Source: Gautieria morchelliformis (Eukaryota > Basidiomycota > Agaricomycetes > Gomphales > Gomphaceae). Taken from it: a stretch of 64,000 bases of DNA. Below, one piece after another: positions 44,250 through 54,213 of this stretch (position 1 is the first letter of the stretch; each line of letters begins with the position of its first letter). The notes beneath the pieces were generated by a model. That model made no database searches, had not been told where the DNA came from, and saw only the letters and a program-made list of their open reading frames with translations. The stretch is taken from contig WHVA01000043.1 of assembly GCA_015179125.1 (NCBI GenBank), positions 248,001-312,000 on the forward strand, read 5' to 3'. The position numbers were made by a program, and so were the translations under genes.

Positions 44250-46695
44250 AGTTACTCTTTGCGTTCCTTTCGTGTCCCTCTTTTGCGCCATGGTCCCTTT
44301 GCATTTCCTTTTTTTCCCTCGTTGGGTTAACTTTGAGATGCATGTTTTATTCGGATGTTCCTTGTTTCATTCGATTTGAGACGTTTCTGCGATGGCTGGT
44401 TGAGATGTGTTCCTTTGTGATACGTTCCTTGGTGAGTCTTGACGCACGTCTCCAGGTTCCAGTATATCCAGCGCCACCTATGCGTTGCGCAACGGGAAGT
44501 TGTGGTGTGGGTGTGTGCTACTCAGCGTGATAACAAGCACGTCTAACAGCAGAGATCAGGCACACTTTGGGTCACACTGCGGACGTGTATGACAGGCTGA
44601 CCATTTATGCGATGGTGTATTTCGAGACCAGTGTTGGGGGCTGGGGTCAGTGATTCTTCGGAGCTCGGTAGCCAAGTAACGCTCAACCAGCTAAGCGGTA
44701 AGCGACGTTGTTCTGCTCTGGATGTGAGTCCGCATGATCAACGCGCTGAACGCTTCAAATAATGCAGGGTGGACGCACGCTCGTCGACCACCGGTATGAC
44801 ATTATAGCACCATCGTACCTGATATCTACCACCCTCGCGCATACGCCCTACGCACGATAATTGAGCCCAATGTTGCTTTCTTCCATCAGTATCATCCTAC
44901 GCCTTTCTCGCAGCTTGTATGTTCCTCCACCGTTGTGAAATCAAGGCGATCCCTACCATTCCAGTGTCGCTGAATGTAACATGTTCGACACGTTCAAACT
45001 CCGCTCTTCCAAAAATTCGCTGAATTGCAACCTTGCGAGTTCAAATTCTGGGTTCATTGAGCTTTACTGACCCTAATCGAAAAAGCGTCTGACTGGTAGC
45101 AAAATCATGATCTCTATATGGTGAGGATACTTATTGTAAGGACTCTGCCTGCACGCAAAATGATTTCGCTGCCAGGGCATATCATTATGCAACATTCAAT
45201 TAACTTCAAGAGTAGCAGGACCCGTAATTGTCTAAAGTCCAAGAGCCCTGTGAGTCTTGAATCTAATATAGTTGATGCATCGGCTCACTAAAAATATAAA
45301 TCCTGGGGCTTACAAGGGATCAAATTCTGGAATTACTTTGCCACGTGAGTTGTTTTCCTGCGACACGATTTTCACAGTATACTGGCCATGGCTTTTTTCT
45401 ATGAGCTATTCAATCCCAGGTATGTAATATTTAAATAGTCTTCACCCGTCTGCACCTCGTTACAGTAAAGTAGAACATTATCAAAATAGGACCTCTGGTC
45501 TTTTCTTGTTACAGTAATATCATCATTTTTTCGGGAGAAAGAAGCAGCTTTATCAGTCCTTTTACAGAGAAATGCAATTCTCGCATACTGTATAGTCCCA
45601 GCGCGTTTCACGACGTACGCTTGCGACATAGGACGAGAGACTGGTCACGAGTATAAACATTGACAGTTTATGTAAATTTCCAAACGGTGAGGCCTGCTTG
45701 GTACGTCCTTGGCATTGTCCCGCCGAGATCAGTGCATTAACAAGGTTTTCCTTGCAGTCCTTACTAGAGGCTCATTGCTGTCCTGTCATATGCTTCTGAT
45801 CTTTGTCGGTCGCCCCCTCCATGGAGGTGGTTTTTCGTCACCCACTACCACTATTGAGTCGACGGGTCGGTTTCACCGTCCCATGTCCTTCTCTCATCCT
45901 TCCATCTCATTCTCATCCTATCGTCCTCTCATTTCATCGTCCCATCTGGTCATTCTCCCTTGTCTCAGAGTAACCCATTGGTACCGTTTAGCTCTCCTCA
46001 ACTACAAGGGCCTCCACAATCATGCTGACATAAAGGCAGGGGGACGTGAAGCAGGCGTCCAAGCAGGTGCCGTCGAGCAGGCGACGGCTACCAGGACGGA
46101 CGCGGGGGTTGGAGGTGTGCGTGAGAGCTTGTCTTCGCGACTGGTCGGCTTGTGCGAGGGTGCCAGGGTAGGACGCACTGCAGAATTCCGGACTACGCCA
46201 TGCCGGACCTGACAAGGCCGTGAGGCGAGAACACGAGATGGCTTTGGGACGCGAATATGCGAATGGAGGATGCCCCGCCTGCGGGACCCAAGCAACACCG
46301 TGACACGCCCGAAACATGGCGTAGACTGCGCACGTGGTCTTGCGTTTCCCAGGTAGATGTGATGATGCCGTATGGTGGAGGAGTGGGTGAAGGCCAGAGT
46401 AGTGGTTATATGGAGAGGAGTTGCGTGATGTAACGGGAGGCAGAACGGGAAGAGGAATGGAGAGAGACAGGAAACGAGAACGAGGGAACACCAGGAAAGG
46501 TGGAGCGCCAAGAGGCAGACGGTACCAGCTCAGGGTGAACACACGCACACGCACGCCACCAGGGCCCGAAAGTGCGAAGAGGGAACAACGGTGGATGGTG
46601 GATGAACAGTGACCCATCACAGATCTGACCTAGGTCGGAGGGTGGATAGAAAGACTCTAGCAATTGGCGGTTGAGAATCGCTGTGGGTGAGTTTC
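44250..46695. other. Stretch without a recognisable gene
   Basis: Frames are short or compositional. A minus-strand frame at 45988-46620 overlaps others and has no motif. 45830-45960 is CT-rich with TCATCC and CCCATC words. Nothing else supported. Confidence 0.4.
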
Positions 46696-47023
46696 TGTCA
46701 CGCCGCTATCACCGCGATGACGTGGCGCATCGCGACCCTGATCAGGGACGCGCCACGCGATCATGAATATGCCACGCGGACGCAATTACGCCACACGATC
46801 ACGATCACGCGACGATCATCAATCACGCCACACGATCACGATCACGCCACGCTCATCAATCGCTGCCCTGATCGGCGAATCGGAAGCTCTGGGGGTCTAT
46901 ATATATATATCGGCTACTCAAGCGCGGCGAGAAGAAACAAGCATTGGGAGTACCAACTTGGTCCCTTGTAGGAGAATCAATCACCTGCTGTACCTCTCCC
47001 ATATCAGGCCTGCCATGTATATT
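46696..47023 (+). repeat. LTR-like dispersed repeat, copy 2
   Basis: Starts TGTCACGCCGC, contains many ATCACG/CCACGC words, a TATATATATATA box at about 46899-46910, and ends in the ATCAGGCCTGCCAT portion shared with 10204-10440 (inverted there). The organisation (TG start, GC-rich upstream part, TATA box, short downstream part) suggests a solo LTR. No flanking duplication was established. Confidence 0.45.
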
Positions 47024-47129
47024 TGAGTTTTTCCCTGATCAGAGCATCGTTGCACAAGATGTATAGTAGTTATAATGTAATAATCTCTAAACCGTCGGGC
47101 AGTCAGACATCTATGACATAAGGAGCAAC

Positions 47130-47345
47130 AATACATCTGAATGTTGGCAAAGCTCATGCAACCCCTCTGCATTGTGTCCATAATGCACGAGGCACAAACC
47201 GGCGTTTTGTCGACCCATCCGCAATGACTGCAGTGTTCTCGGGCCACCACAAACCTAATCGTGACAAGGGTGGTATCCAAAGTAACAGCTCGAAGGGCGA
47301 CTTATGTAAACATCCATCCACTTTCTAGCACTGGGTGTAAGAATA
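47130..47345 (-). pseudogene. Remnant of an NLR last exon
   Basis: Compared on the minus strand with 35775-35990 (last exon of the NLR gene) this stretch keeps recognisable blocks, for example CACTTTCTAGC, AAACCTAA and GACTGCAG/GACAGCAG positions, at about 70% by eye. No WD40 or NACHT part is adjacent. It is a decayed tail of another family member. Confidence 0.45.
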
Positions 47346-47536
47346 GCGGAGCTAATACAAATGACTCAGTGTTAGATGGCAAAATTAGGAAGACAAAAGA
47401 AATGTCTTACACTAAGGCAAGACGCGCACTTTACTCGAAAGAGCCCATAGACGTGTGGCATCACGTGAGGGCTATCACGTGTTTGTCACTCACACGAGCA
47501 AGCTTCTAGTAGCTTCTAGCGCTCGCCATATTCCTA

Positions 47537-48538
47537 CACTGGGTGCCAGGTGGGGTGGATTGGCGTCGGCATTCCCAAAGGAGAGGCGGCACACACAACT
47601 AGGTGAAACGTACAAAGGAAGGAGCGTGCCGGTGATTAGATATGAGGCGGCGATGCATCGATCATATGGATTCCCACGCAAGGTGTGACGTGACAGACGC
47701 CACACTCAGCCCAGCCAGGAGCACGGCACACACAATGTCCTACGCATCCCCACGGTGCACATCCGTCCGGCCCAACTTCCGTCCAGAGGTCGACCGCGCA
47801 CTCGACCTTGTCGCCCCGATGCTGGAGAGAGCGATGGCCAGCCTAGGCGCTGATGTGCGCGTGTCAGGATCGCGTTCCTTCCGACTCTGGTCTCCCTGGA
47901 GATGGCCCGCACACTCGACTACTCCCTCCCCTACGCCCCAGCATACCTGGCCCCGTATGGACACGCCTCTCGAACCTCATTCCCCTCCCAACGTCCTCTC
48001 TCTACTCAGCCCCGTCCGCCCACGACTACCGTCGCCTTTCTACGGGCCCTGGCGGCGTTGAATTCCTTCCCCCGCGCACATCGTGCTGTGATCGGTGCTG
48101 ACCGCGAGCTTAGGCTGGGTATGGCGTGGGCGGGCCCCGGGGTGGGGGGGTGGGGGCGCAATGGCACCGAGACGTCTTTGAAGGTGAGTGTGGCGCGCGT
48201 TCCCTGGGCTTGGTGCCTGTTTTGTACCTTCTGGAGTAGATTGCTGACGCCTCTCTTGCTCCCGTTCGCATGCACGCGATACGCTTCCCACCCGCCTTTC
48301 CCACAACCCCTTACGCTCATGCTACCCCGTCCCCCAGCGCTTCGCGATGGCCCACCTCCTTGGCCAGCTCAGTATCCGCCGCTCATCATCCGCGCCGCCC
48401 GAGGCGTGAGCGTCGAGGCGGGTGCTGCGCCTGTTGTCTCGCTGTGTTGCAGTTCTGACGGTGTGCGCACATGTAAGTTAATTGATCTCTCGCGAACCCT
48501 GACTCGGTGTCTCGCCGCCTCTCCCGCTGCGCGCTGCG
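47537..48538 (+). repeat. Segmental duplication copy B, hypothetical gene
   Basis: Direct repeat partner of 43068-44249. The plus strand opens with ATG 47734 (MSYASPRCTSVRPNFRP, VDRALDLVAPMLERAMASL) and later has an open frame from about 47902 (TLDYSLPYAPAYLAPYGHAS, AHRAVIGADRELRLGMAWAG). Whether these join through the same intron as in copy A is unclear, since the acceptor here is poor. Product not recognised. Confidence 0.5.
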
Positions 48539-49437
48539 CCTGATCCACCGCCACGTGTGATGACTCGCAACCGAATCGAGGGTAATGCGGCACCGCGCGC
48601 TGCCGGGAGCCCAGAATAGAAACAGGGTTGGATTCGAAGATCGGAGCAAGCGCATTCTGGAAATGGGTTGATCGACAGATTTGGCTTGCAGCTGGGCCGT
48701 GACGAGAAAACACTAGCGCCGCGGTAAAGTTGATGAAGTGCTGACAGATGCCTTAGGATCCTACCAAATTAGTATGATTTTCCCATTTCTCACTAATCTA
48801 CACCGTAAAGCAGTCTGACGAGGATCCCTTCAAAATTTTGCGTATATCAATAGACCGATCACGCCGCGTATCTCAGCCACCCACTCGCGCACACTAGACT
48901 AAAGCCCTCGATCCCGTCGCTAAATCCGAACATAATATCTGCGCCTCGTCCTCTGCGCGCTGCGCGATACTCACATTTATACACTCGCGCCCCAAGCACG
49001 CCCTTGTACTTTCTCCTGGCGCCCGGGAGTCTGGCAGCGAATGCGGGTGCCTGGCACGCACAGGCCACCCGCTCTGCCGCTACCGCGTGGGTGCATATCG
49101 TCACTGCTTTCCCACGGACATTTAACTGACATGCCAAGAAGAACGCTTCCACGCCGCTCGATCAACTCACTATCCCACGTGACGCTGATCCTAGTGACGT
49201 GTTTACGTGTACACTGAGTTTGGAAGCGTCGCTTCCACACACTCGGGTCCATCTCATCGTCCCGCCACCGAGCTCTGCTCTCCATTCATGCGTGCCTCAA
49301 CCGTCATATTCTGATCCAATAACGGAGATGTGTTGTGGTGCCACGACTACGGACGGGCAAGATGCTCTTGGAGATTCTTGGTCGCACTATAAAGCCTGAA
49401 CGCGCTGACGGCGCGAACAATCCTCTGTTCCGGATTT
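48539..49437. other. Stretch without a recognisable gene
   Basis: No coding evidence. A 7-bp-stem palindrome (GGAAGCGTCGCTTCC) lies at about 49221-49235. Confidence 0.4.
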
Positions 49438-49731
49438 TGTCCCTTACAGTATAACGTAGCTGTCTAGTTGAGGATAACAGAGCAATCGGACGCGTACATA
49501 GGCACCCACACATAGCCGGTGGACAACGACACTTTGTCCACATTTCTTCGACCATTGTTTCGCTATTTCTATTTTTCCATTGTTCCGTTTACCATCTCTT
49601 TTTTCTCTTTTTAGATCGGCTTGGCATTGCCTAGAGTATAAGTAGTACAGGTTTTCACAGAATATAGACAGCTTTTACGTGGCGTAAGCAGACCAAACGG
49701 AAGACTTTCAACATCTCCCTCAGACCTTACA
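49438..49731 (+). repeat. Diverged solo LTR related to the Gypsy LTRs
   Basis: In the plus direction it follows the order of the Gypsy LTR read on its coding strand: AACGTAGCTGTCTAGTTG near the start, AGGCACCCACACA, a GGTGGACA...TTGTCCAC hairpin, then a pyrimidine-rich part and TATAAGTAGTACAGG. It starts TGTCCCTTACAG and probably ends at CTTACA. There is no internal element sequence beside it, so it is a solo LTR or LTR fragment. It ends 150 bp before the C2H2 gene, in the same orientation. Confidence 0.65.
49637..49643 (+). promoter_or_regulatory. TATA box of the solo LTR, candidate promoter for the C2H2 gene
   Basis: TATAAGT follows a pyrimidine-rich run (49556-49615) and is shared with the Gypsy LTRs (TATAAGTAGTAC), so it is the LTR core promoter. 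It lies 244 bp before the ATG of the zinc-finger gene and points towards it. Use by the gene is inference. Confidence 0.4.
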
Positions 49732-49880
49732 TTCCCTTATTCTTATCTGATGCCTAAGCATGCATGCGACCCATACACAGTTGATCCTGGCCATCGGCGG
49801 CGCGGCTCTCCCTCGCATACCAACGTCAACTTACCACATCTGCGTGATATCCTTAGCGGCAAGACATCCTACAATAGTCT

Positions 49881-50724
49881 ATGAAAAGATCCGCTTCTAA
49901 TACTTGTTCCACAGATCTGCTCGAGCAGCCACCTCCTGGCCGAGTGAGATTATCTCGAGCTCCGTATCCCCATGCTCAGCGTTCAAACCCCAGGGGCGTT
50001 CGCAACCAACGCCCAGACTTACCTCCGATCGCACGACACTCACGGCACTCATCTCGCAGCGATACTAACCACTCTATTCCCAGCAGCAACAATTTGTACA
50101 CACACTCCAGGACGTCGCAACCACTGCCTCCACCATACTCATCTGATCCCTTGAGTTCACCCAATCAAGGTGTAATACATCAAAGGTCCTCTGCCCGGGG
50201 CGATCTCAATGAATCAATTGCGAAACGTTCACTTCGCGGGCTCTCAGATCCAAAACGCAAACATGTATGCGCTGAGTGTGGCGATCGGTTCTTGAAGCTG
50301 AGCAATTTGAAAGCAAGCACTTTTTCAACTTTCCTTGTGCAACCAGAGTTATGATTTCATGTAGGACCATTTACGGACACATTCGGGTGAACGTCGTGCG
50401 TAGTGCTCCAATGTATCAGCGTGCGTAAACGATCCCTAACTATCTACATCAGCATTCGCATGTGGACATCCTGGGTGTGGCCAACGATTTAGCATAGCAT
50501 CTAATATGCAGCGCCATATGCGTACGCACACCTCTGCAAGCACATTTGAAATAGATACCACCGATGATGGAGATCGAGACACTCTGACAAGGCGGACTAC
50601 ACAATCGTCAAGTCGCGGTGGATCCAGCCTCGAAGGATCAAGTAGAGGATCATTTAGAGATGGTCCTCCTGAGCCCTATCATTATTTGTGGGCAAGCAGT
50701 AGTCCACACGAGAGAAAATCTTAG
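49881..50724 (+). CDS. C2H2 zinc-finger protein, 244 residues
   Basis: Exons 49881-50312, 50365-50395 and 50453-50724 with agreeing phases. Two adjacent fingers: CAECGDRFLKLSNLKDHLRTH (C-x2-C-x12-H-x3-H) split between exons 1 and 2, and the finger beginning CGHPGCGQRFS (C-x4-C-x12-H-x3-H), joined by the standard SGERPFA linker. The N-terminal ~130 residues are Ser/Pro/Arg-rich and disordered-looking. Such proteins are nuclear DNA-binding regulators; the target is unknown. Intron 1 starts GC (GCAAGC) rather than GT, a known minor class; intron 2 is GTGCGT to CATCAG. The gene looks intact. The start is the ATG at 49881, with no better upstream ATG. A solo LTR lies directly upstream. Confidence 0.8.
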
Positions 50725-50879
50725 TTTCGTGGATTTTGCTTTCAAATTGCTTTCGTCTCCTTCCCAGGTACCCCAATTAATTGGCATCACACGCTCTAGA
50801 GTTCACCACTTCTTCTTTCAGCACCCCTTCGATAGACGTATGAACGGTCGACGTGTATTATACAGTATACAATAAGTAT

Positions 50880-51208
50880 GCAGCGATAGATGCGGCGAAG
50901 TCCTTTGATTCATGCTCGTGTACTAGGTCGAAGACGGCTGCCGGAAAGGTGCCGCTTGTATAGCTCTTTGCAACTGGCAATCGGAACCGCCGATCTCCAG
51001 TCCCGGACACAGAAATGCTTCGAGATTACTCTTTCAAAAGAACAGACGAGGAGACTCACGGGGGCTCTGCATATGGAATTCCCAGGTACCTAGTTACCAA
51101 TCCGAGAGTGGTACCAACGAACGTAGCATTGTCGAGGGTGACAAACTGCACCACTGCACTTGCAGACAGACAGAGCACAAAGAAAAGTTTGGCGTGTAGA
51201 CGAGACAT
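50880..51208 (-). pseudogene. Carboxylesterase type B, 5' fragment
   Basis: The minus strand starts at ATG 51208 with a hydrophobic secretion signal (MSRLHAKLFFVLCLSASAVV) followed by the family start VTLDNATFVGTT and RYLGIPYAEPP, then a GTGAGT donor at about 51057. Beyond the intron RFRLPVAKSYTSGTFPAA is readable, but the acceptor and the residues before RFR do not fit in phase, suggesting a small loss. The catalytic domain (GESAG region and onward) is absent; the sequence ends near 50880. It is therefore a truncated 5' piece of a secreted esterase/lipase gene. Confidence 0.55.
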
Positions 51209-51567
51209 GGTGGTTTTGGGTCTATACAACCTAGCATGCACCTATTGATACTCTGGCTGTCGCGCTGTCCGCTGAACGGGGCGTGTATTCAAAGTTTGAC
51301 GTTCTTTCAGCGAGTTTCGGAGGGGCGCTCTTTATCATTTGTCACTTCGATCAGGGCGAAGCTGTAACGGACTGGAAAGTCGTTGAGCTTGAGGGTACTG
51401 ACGTCAGTCGGCACGTGCGACAGTCTTGCAAAGCGTGCTTCGTCGGAAAATATACAAGATTGAATTCCTTGGTCGCAGGCGCAGAAGAGAAGTCGAGTGT
51501 GTGACTCGCCTCGTTCCACGAATGCTACACCTGTGCCACGGACGCGTAAGCGTGTTTGAGTCGTAAC
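51209..51567. other. Stretch without a recognisable gene
   Basis: No coding region or repeat was recognised between the esterase fragment and the tRNA-like motifs. Confidence 0.4.
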
Positions 51568-51750
51568 GGTGCCCGAGCAGTGTCACACTGTCAGGCGAGG
51601 ATTCGAAGTTGTAACGCCGACATTCAACTTCAATTGAGAGTATCGTTCATCGTTCAGATCAGTGGTTGTCGCTGGAAATAGTAACCCCTCATACGGTGCC
51701 CGAGCAGTCGGATAGCAGTCAGACGCCGGCGGTTTGAATCATATACAGCC
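51568..51750 (+). other. Two tRNA-like segments (possible Pol III or SINE remnant)
   Basis: GGTGCCCGAGCAG occurs at 51568-51580 and 51695-51707. It resembles the A box of tRNA-Ser/Leu. Each is followed 31-36 bp later by a B-box-like word: GGATTCGAA at 51599-51607 and GGTTTGAATC at 51731-51740. No complete cloverleaf was found, so neither is called a tRNA gene. Confidence 0.35.
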
Positions 51751-51854
51751 CGTTGTAAATTACATGTACGACCTGCTGTAAAATACATGGGTGTGAAACT
51801 CAGACGCCCGTCCCTACGCCTCCACCTTCGGTTCCCCTGAACCATCCCCTCGCA

Positions 51855-52149
51855 TCCTCAGTACGGTGCACGTGCACCGTATCCCGCTGCCCCTCAGTAT
51901 GGTGCACGCGCACCGTATCCCGCTGCCCCTCACAGCACGGTGCACATACACCGTAGGCCGCTGCCCCTCCGAACGGTGCACCTGCACCGTATGCCGCTGC
52001 CCCTCAGTACGGTGCACGTGCACCGTAGGCCGCTGCACCTCACAGTACGGTTCACGTGCACCGTATCCCGCTGACCCTCCGTACGGTGCAAATGCACCGT
52101 ATGCTGCCACCCATCCGTACGGTGCACGTGCACCGTAGGCCGCTGCCCC
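51855..52149 (+). repeat. 36-bp array 1 with palindromic GGTGCACGTGCACC core
   Basis: About eight units of 36-38 bp, each with a TACGGTGCACGTGCACCGTA-like palindrome followed by a CCCGCTGCCCCTCAG-like spacer. A 36-bp unit is 12 codons; the frame reads YGARAPYPAAPQ-type repeats, and other frames also stay open. The array ends abruptly at 52149 where the NLR fragment begins. Confidence 0.85.
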
Positions 52150-52714
52150 AGTTCCGTGGGATGGATAACCTGTATCTCGGTATTCTCAAGCAGATATTCG
52201 AGGATGGCGATGGCTTGACGGACAAGGTCAAGGGTCGTTTTTGCTCGGTGATGGCCTGCATCCTGACTGCCAGAGAACCGCTCTCCATGTCTGCCCTGCA
52301 GGAATTGTGCAAGGGCGGCAACTCGGGTACCAAGGTTCACCTTATCGTTGGACCTATGGGTGCTCTGCTTAGCCTTCCTTCTCAAGAATCTGGCACAATC
52401 ACTCTGCTGCACACGTCTTCTCGTGACTTCTTGACAGATCGCGACCGAAGTAAAGCATTCTACATCGATACATCTGATACATCTTCACACCATGGCAACC
52501 TTGCACTCTCATGCTTGCGCGTGATGAAGGATGAACTTCGTTTCAACATTTGTCAGCTTGAAACATCACATCTGCATAACGACGACGTTGTCGACATGGC
52601 GATACGGACCAAGAAGTATATATCCCCACAACTTTCCTACTCATGCCGCTTTTGGGCGGACCATGTTTGTGACACCAAGTTTACACCGGATATAGGTGCA
52701 AAGGTCGAGGAGTC
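52150..52714 (+). pseudogene. Captured ~564-bp fragment of the NLR gene
   Basis: Nearly identical (about nine differences seen, roughly 98%) to the reverse complement of 38106-38669, the part of the NLR gene after the NACHT core. It encodes GMDNLYLGILKQIFEDGDGL through SCRFWADHVCDTKFTPDIGA with the frame preserved. It has neither start, P-loop nor WD40 repeats. Its left edge touches the 36-bp array exactly and its right edge passes into unrelated DNA, so it is a recent copied fragment, not a gene. Confidence 0.9.
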
Positions 52715-52867
52715 AAAATGAGGCTGGGTATGTGGTGACAGACGCACCGATCATGAGGAGGTGGCAGAATCCTGTTGAAGGAGGTTGTACGAGATTCTGC
52801 AGCAGTCACTTGGGTAAGTCGAGCAAAATTGTTTGGTTGAGAAAGCCGTTCTTGAATATTAACATCT

Positions 52868-53030
52868 TGTTGCGATTTCGGGGAGAGAGGACGCAAGCGA
52901 GGGGGACAGCACCGACTTGGTGTTGTGGCAGGTTACAAACGGATAGGGCAAATACATGTAAACTACCGCATTTGTAAGCTACGCATTGCGCGGTCACTCG
53001 ATGCCGCTCGCAAATCCGGGAATATCAACA
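52868..53030 (-). repeat. 3' LTR of the gag-only element
   Basis: Nearly identical to 54052-54213. Preceded on the minus strand by a purine-rich CGAGGAGGTG stretch that may serve as polypurine tract. Confidence 0.85.
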
Positions 53031-53072
53031 CACCTCCTCGAGCGGGAGAGAGTCCGAGGCACCTCCTGAAGC

Positions 53073-53834
53073 CTAGAACGCAAAGCCCTCGTCATCCTCT
53101 GCTCCAGCATCTGCTACATTGGCCGTGCCACGCCTCACAGAAGGACAATCGGACTGGTAGTGGCCCTTACCGTCGCAGTTGTAGCAGGTAATGTCCTCTA
53201 CCGGCCTCTTCTTCTTGGCAACAGCAGCGAGTGCGCCCTCCATTCGCTCGGTCTCCGACTTGGCTGCTTGGACCTGGCGCACCTCCTCATTCAATAGGCG
53301 AGTGATAACGATGTCGAGGGTGAGATCGTCGGCTGGAATGCTGTCGAGTGCAACGATGAAGGTGGAGAATGATTCTGGGAGCCCTTCAGTGAGTGCAAGA
53401 ATGACATCCTCATCGATGATGCTAACTCCAGCAGCTTCAAGCTGGAAGGCAGCGTTCTTGACGTCCGAGATCCATGAGACCATTGGTTGGTCGTCGCGCT
53501 TGCGCATGTAGAGAAAACGGCGGCGGAGTGAGAGGCGCGTGGCAAATCCACGAGCCCGGTGGACCTTCTCCAGGCTCTCCCAAATCTCCTTTGGGTCATC
53601 GTAGCGCGTGTGCGGAAGCTGGGATTTGTCGATGTTAAGGATGATCTTCGCGCGAGCAAGCTGTTGCTTTTTCGTAAACGCACGGACAGCTTTTGAGTTT
53701 GGGGAGCCAGTGGGTTGTGTCTCAGTGCCATCAACAACGTCCCACAGATCCTTCTCGACCAGTAGGGCAGCCATTACGTAGCGCCAGTCGTTGTAGTTCG
53801 TCTCGTTGAGTTTTTCGAAGTGTGTGTCGGGCAT
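53073..53834 (-). CDS. Copia-type Gag
   Basis: One open frame of about 253 codons from ATG 53834 (MPDTHFEKLNETNYNDWRYV) with the UBN2-type gag fold signature (LWDVVDGTE, EIWESLEKVHRARG), LTEGLPESFSTF, and a C-terminal zinc knuckle CYNCDGKGHYQSDC. It is the only protein of the element. The frame looks whole. Gag forms the particle that packages element RNA; the other functions must come from elsewhere. Gag of Copia remnant 1 (CYNCQLMGHFQSDC) belongs to a different family. Confidence 0.85.
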   Translation of the reverse strand: MPDTHFEKLNETNYNDWRYVMAALLVEKDLWDVVDGTETQPTGSPNSKAVRAFTKKQQLARAKIILNIDKSQLPHTRYDDPKEIWESLEKVHRARGFATRLSLRRRFLYMRKRDDQPMVSWISDVKNAAFQLEAAGVSIIDEDVILALTEGLPESFSTFIVALDSIPADDLTLDIVITRLLNEEVRQVQAAKSETERMEGALAAVAKKKRPVEDITCYNCDGKGHYQSDCPSVRRGTANVADAGAEDDEGFAF

Positions 53835-53849
53835 GGTGGACAAAATGGG

Positions 53850-54045
53850 GTGGGTACACTTTCAGTAGGTGTGTGCAGAGCTTTCGGTAGGCTCAGATTC
53901 AGTGCGCTTTCGGTAGGCGCAGTCGACGTGCTTTCACTAGGCACGGGTACGGTCAACGGTCGGTTCGGCACGCTTTCGTTACGCGTGGCACACTTCCGGT
54001 AGGTGCGACTTTTGGCGGGCAGCGCCTAGACAGATGTTGTGATCC
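53850..54045 (-). repeat. Repeated CTTTCGGTAGG motif in the leader of the gag-only element
   Basis: On the plus strand the motif CTTTCGGTAGG or a close variant appears about six times (near 53858, 53881, 53909, 53932, 53970 and 53992), usually inside GTGC...GCAC-like flanks that can form small hairpins. It occupies the region between the 5' LTR and gag, where packaging signals lie in LTR elements. Function is inference. Confidence 0.6.
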
Positions 54046-54051
54046 GTTTGT

Positions 54052-54213
54052 GTTGCGATTTCGGGGAGAGAGGACGCAAGCGAGGGGGACAGCACCGGCT
54101 TGGTGTTGTGGCAGGTTACAAACGGATAGGGCAAATACATGTAAACTACTGCATTTGTAAGCTACGCATTGCGCGGTCACTCGATGCCGCTCGCAAATCC
54201 GGGAATATCAACA
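54052..54213 (-). repeat. 5' LTR of the gag-only element
   Basis: Partner of 52868-53030. The outer flank CATCT at 54214-54218 matches 52863-52867. Confidence 0.85.

Larger units (their letters stand above)
52868..54213 (-). mobile_element. Compact LTR element containing only gag (TR-GAG-like)
   Basis: Direct repeats of about 163 bp (52868-53030 and 54052-54213) begin TGTTGCG and end CAACA and are almost identical. The 5 bases outside are CATCT on both sides (52863-52867 and 54214-54218), a proper target duplication. Between them is one Copia-type gag frame on the minus strand and no protease, integrase or reverse transcriptase. It looks whole for its type, non-autonomous, and young. Elements of this design were described in plants as TR-GAG; it must rely on proteins of a full Copia element. 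Confidence 0.85.

Noticed and set aside
44990-45050. GAGTTCAAATTCTGG as a possible tRNA T-arm
   Set aside because: No matching A box or acceptor stem could be found nearby; treated as chance.
51855-52149. CRISPR-like appearance of regularly spaced palindromic repeats
   Set aside because: Spacers are not unique, the setting is a eukaryotic genome with introns and retroelements, and there are no cas genes. It is a tandem 36-bp array.
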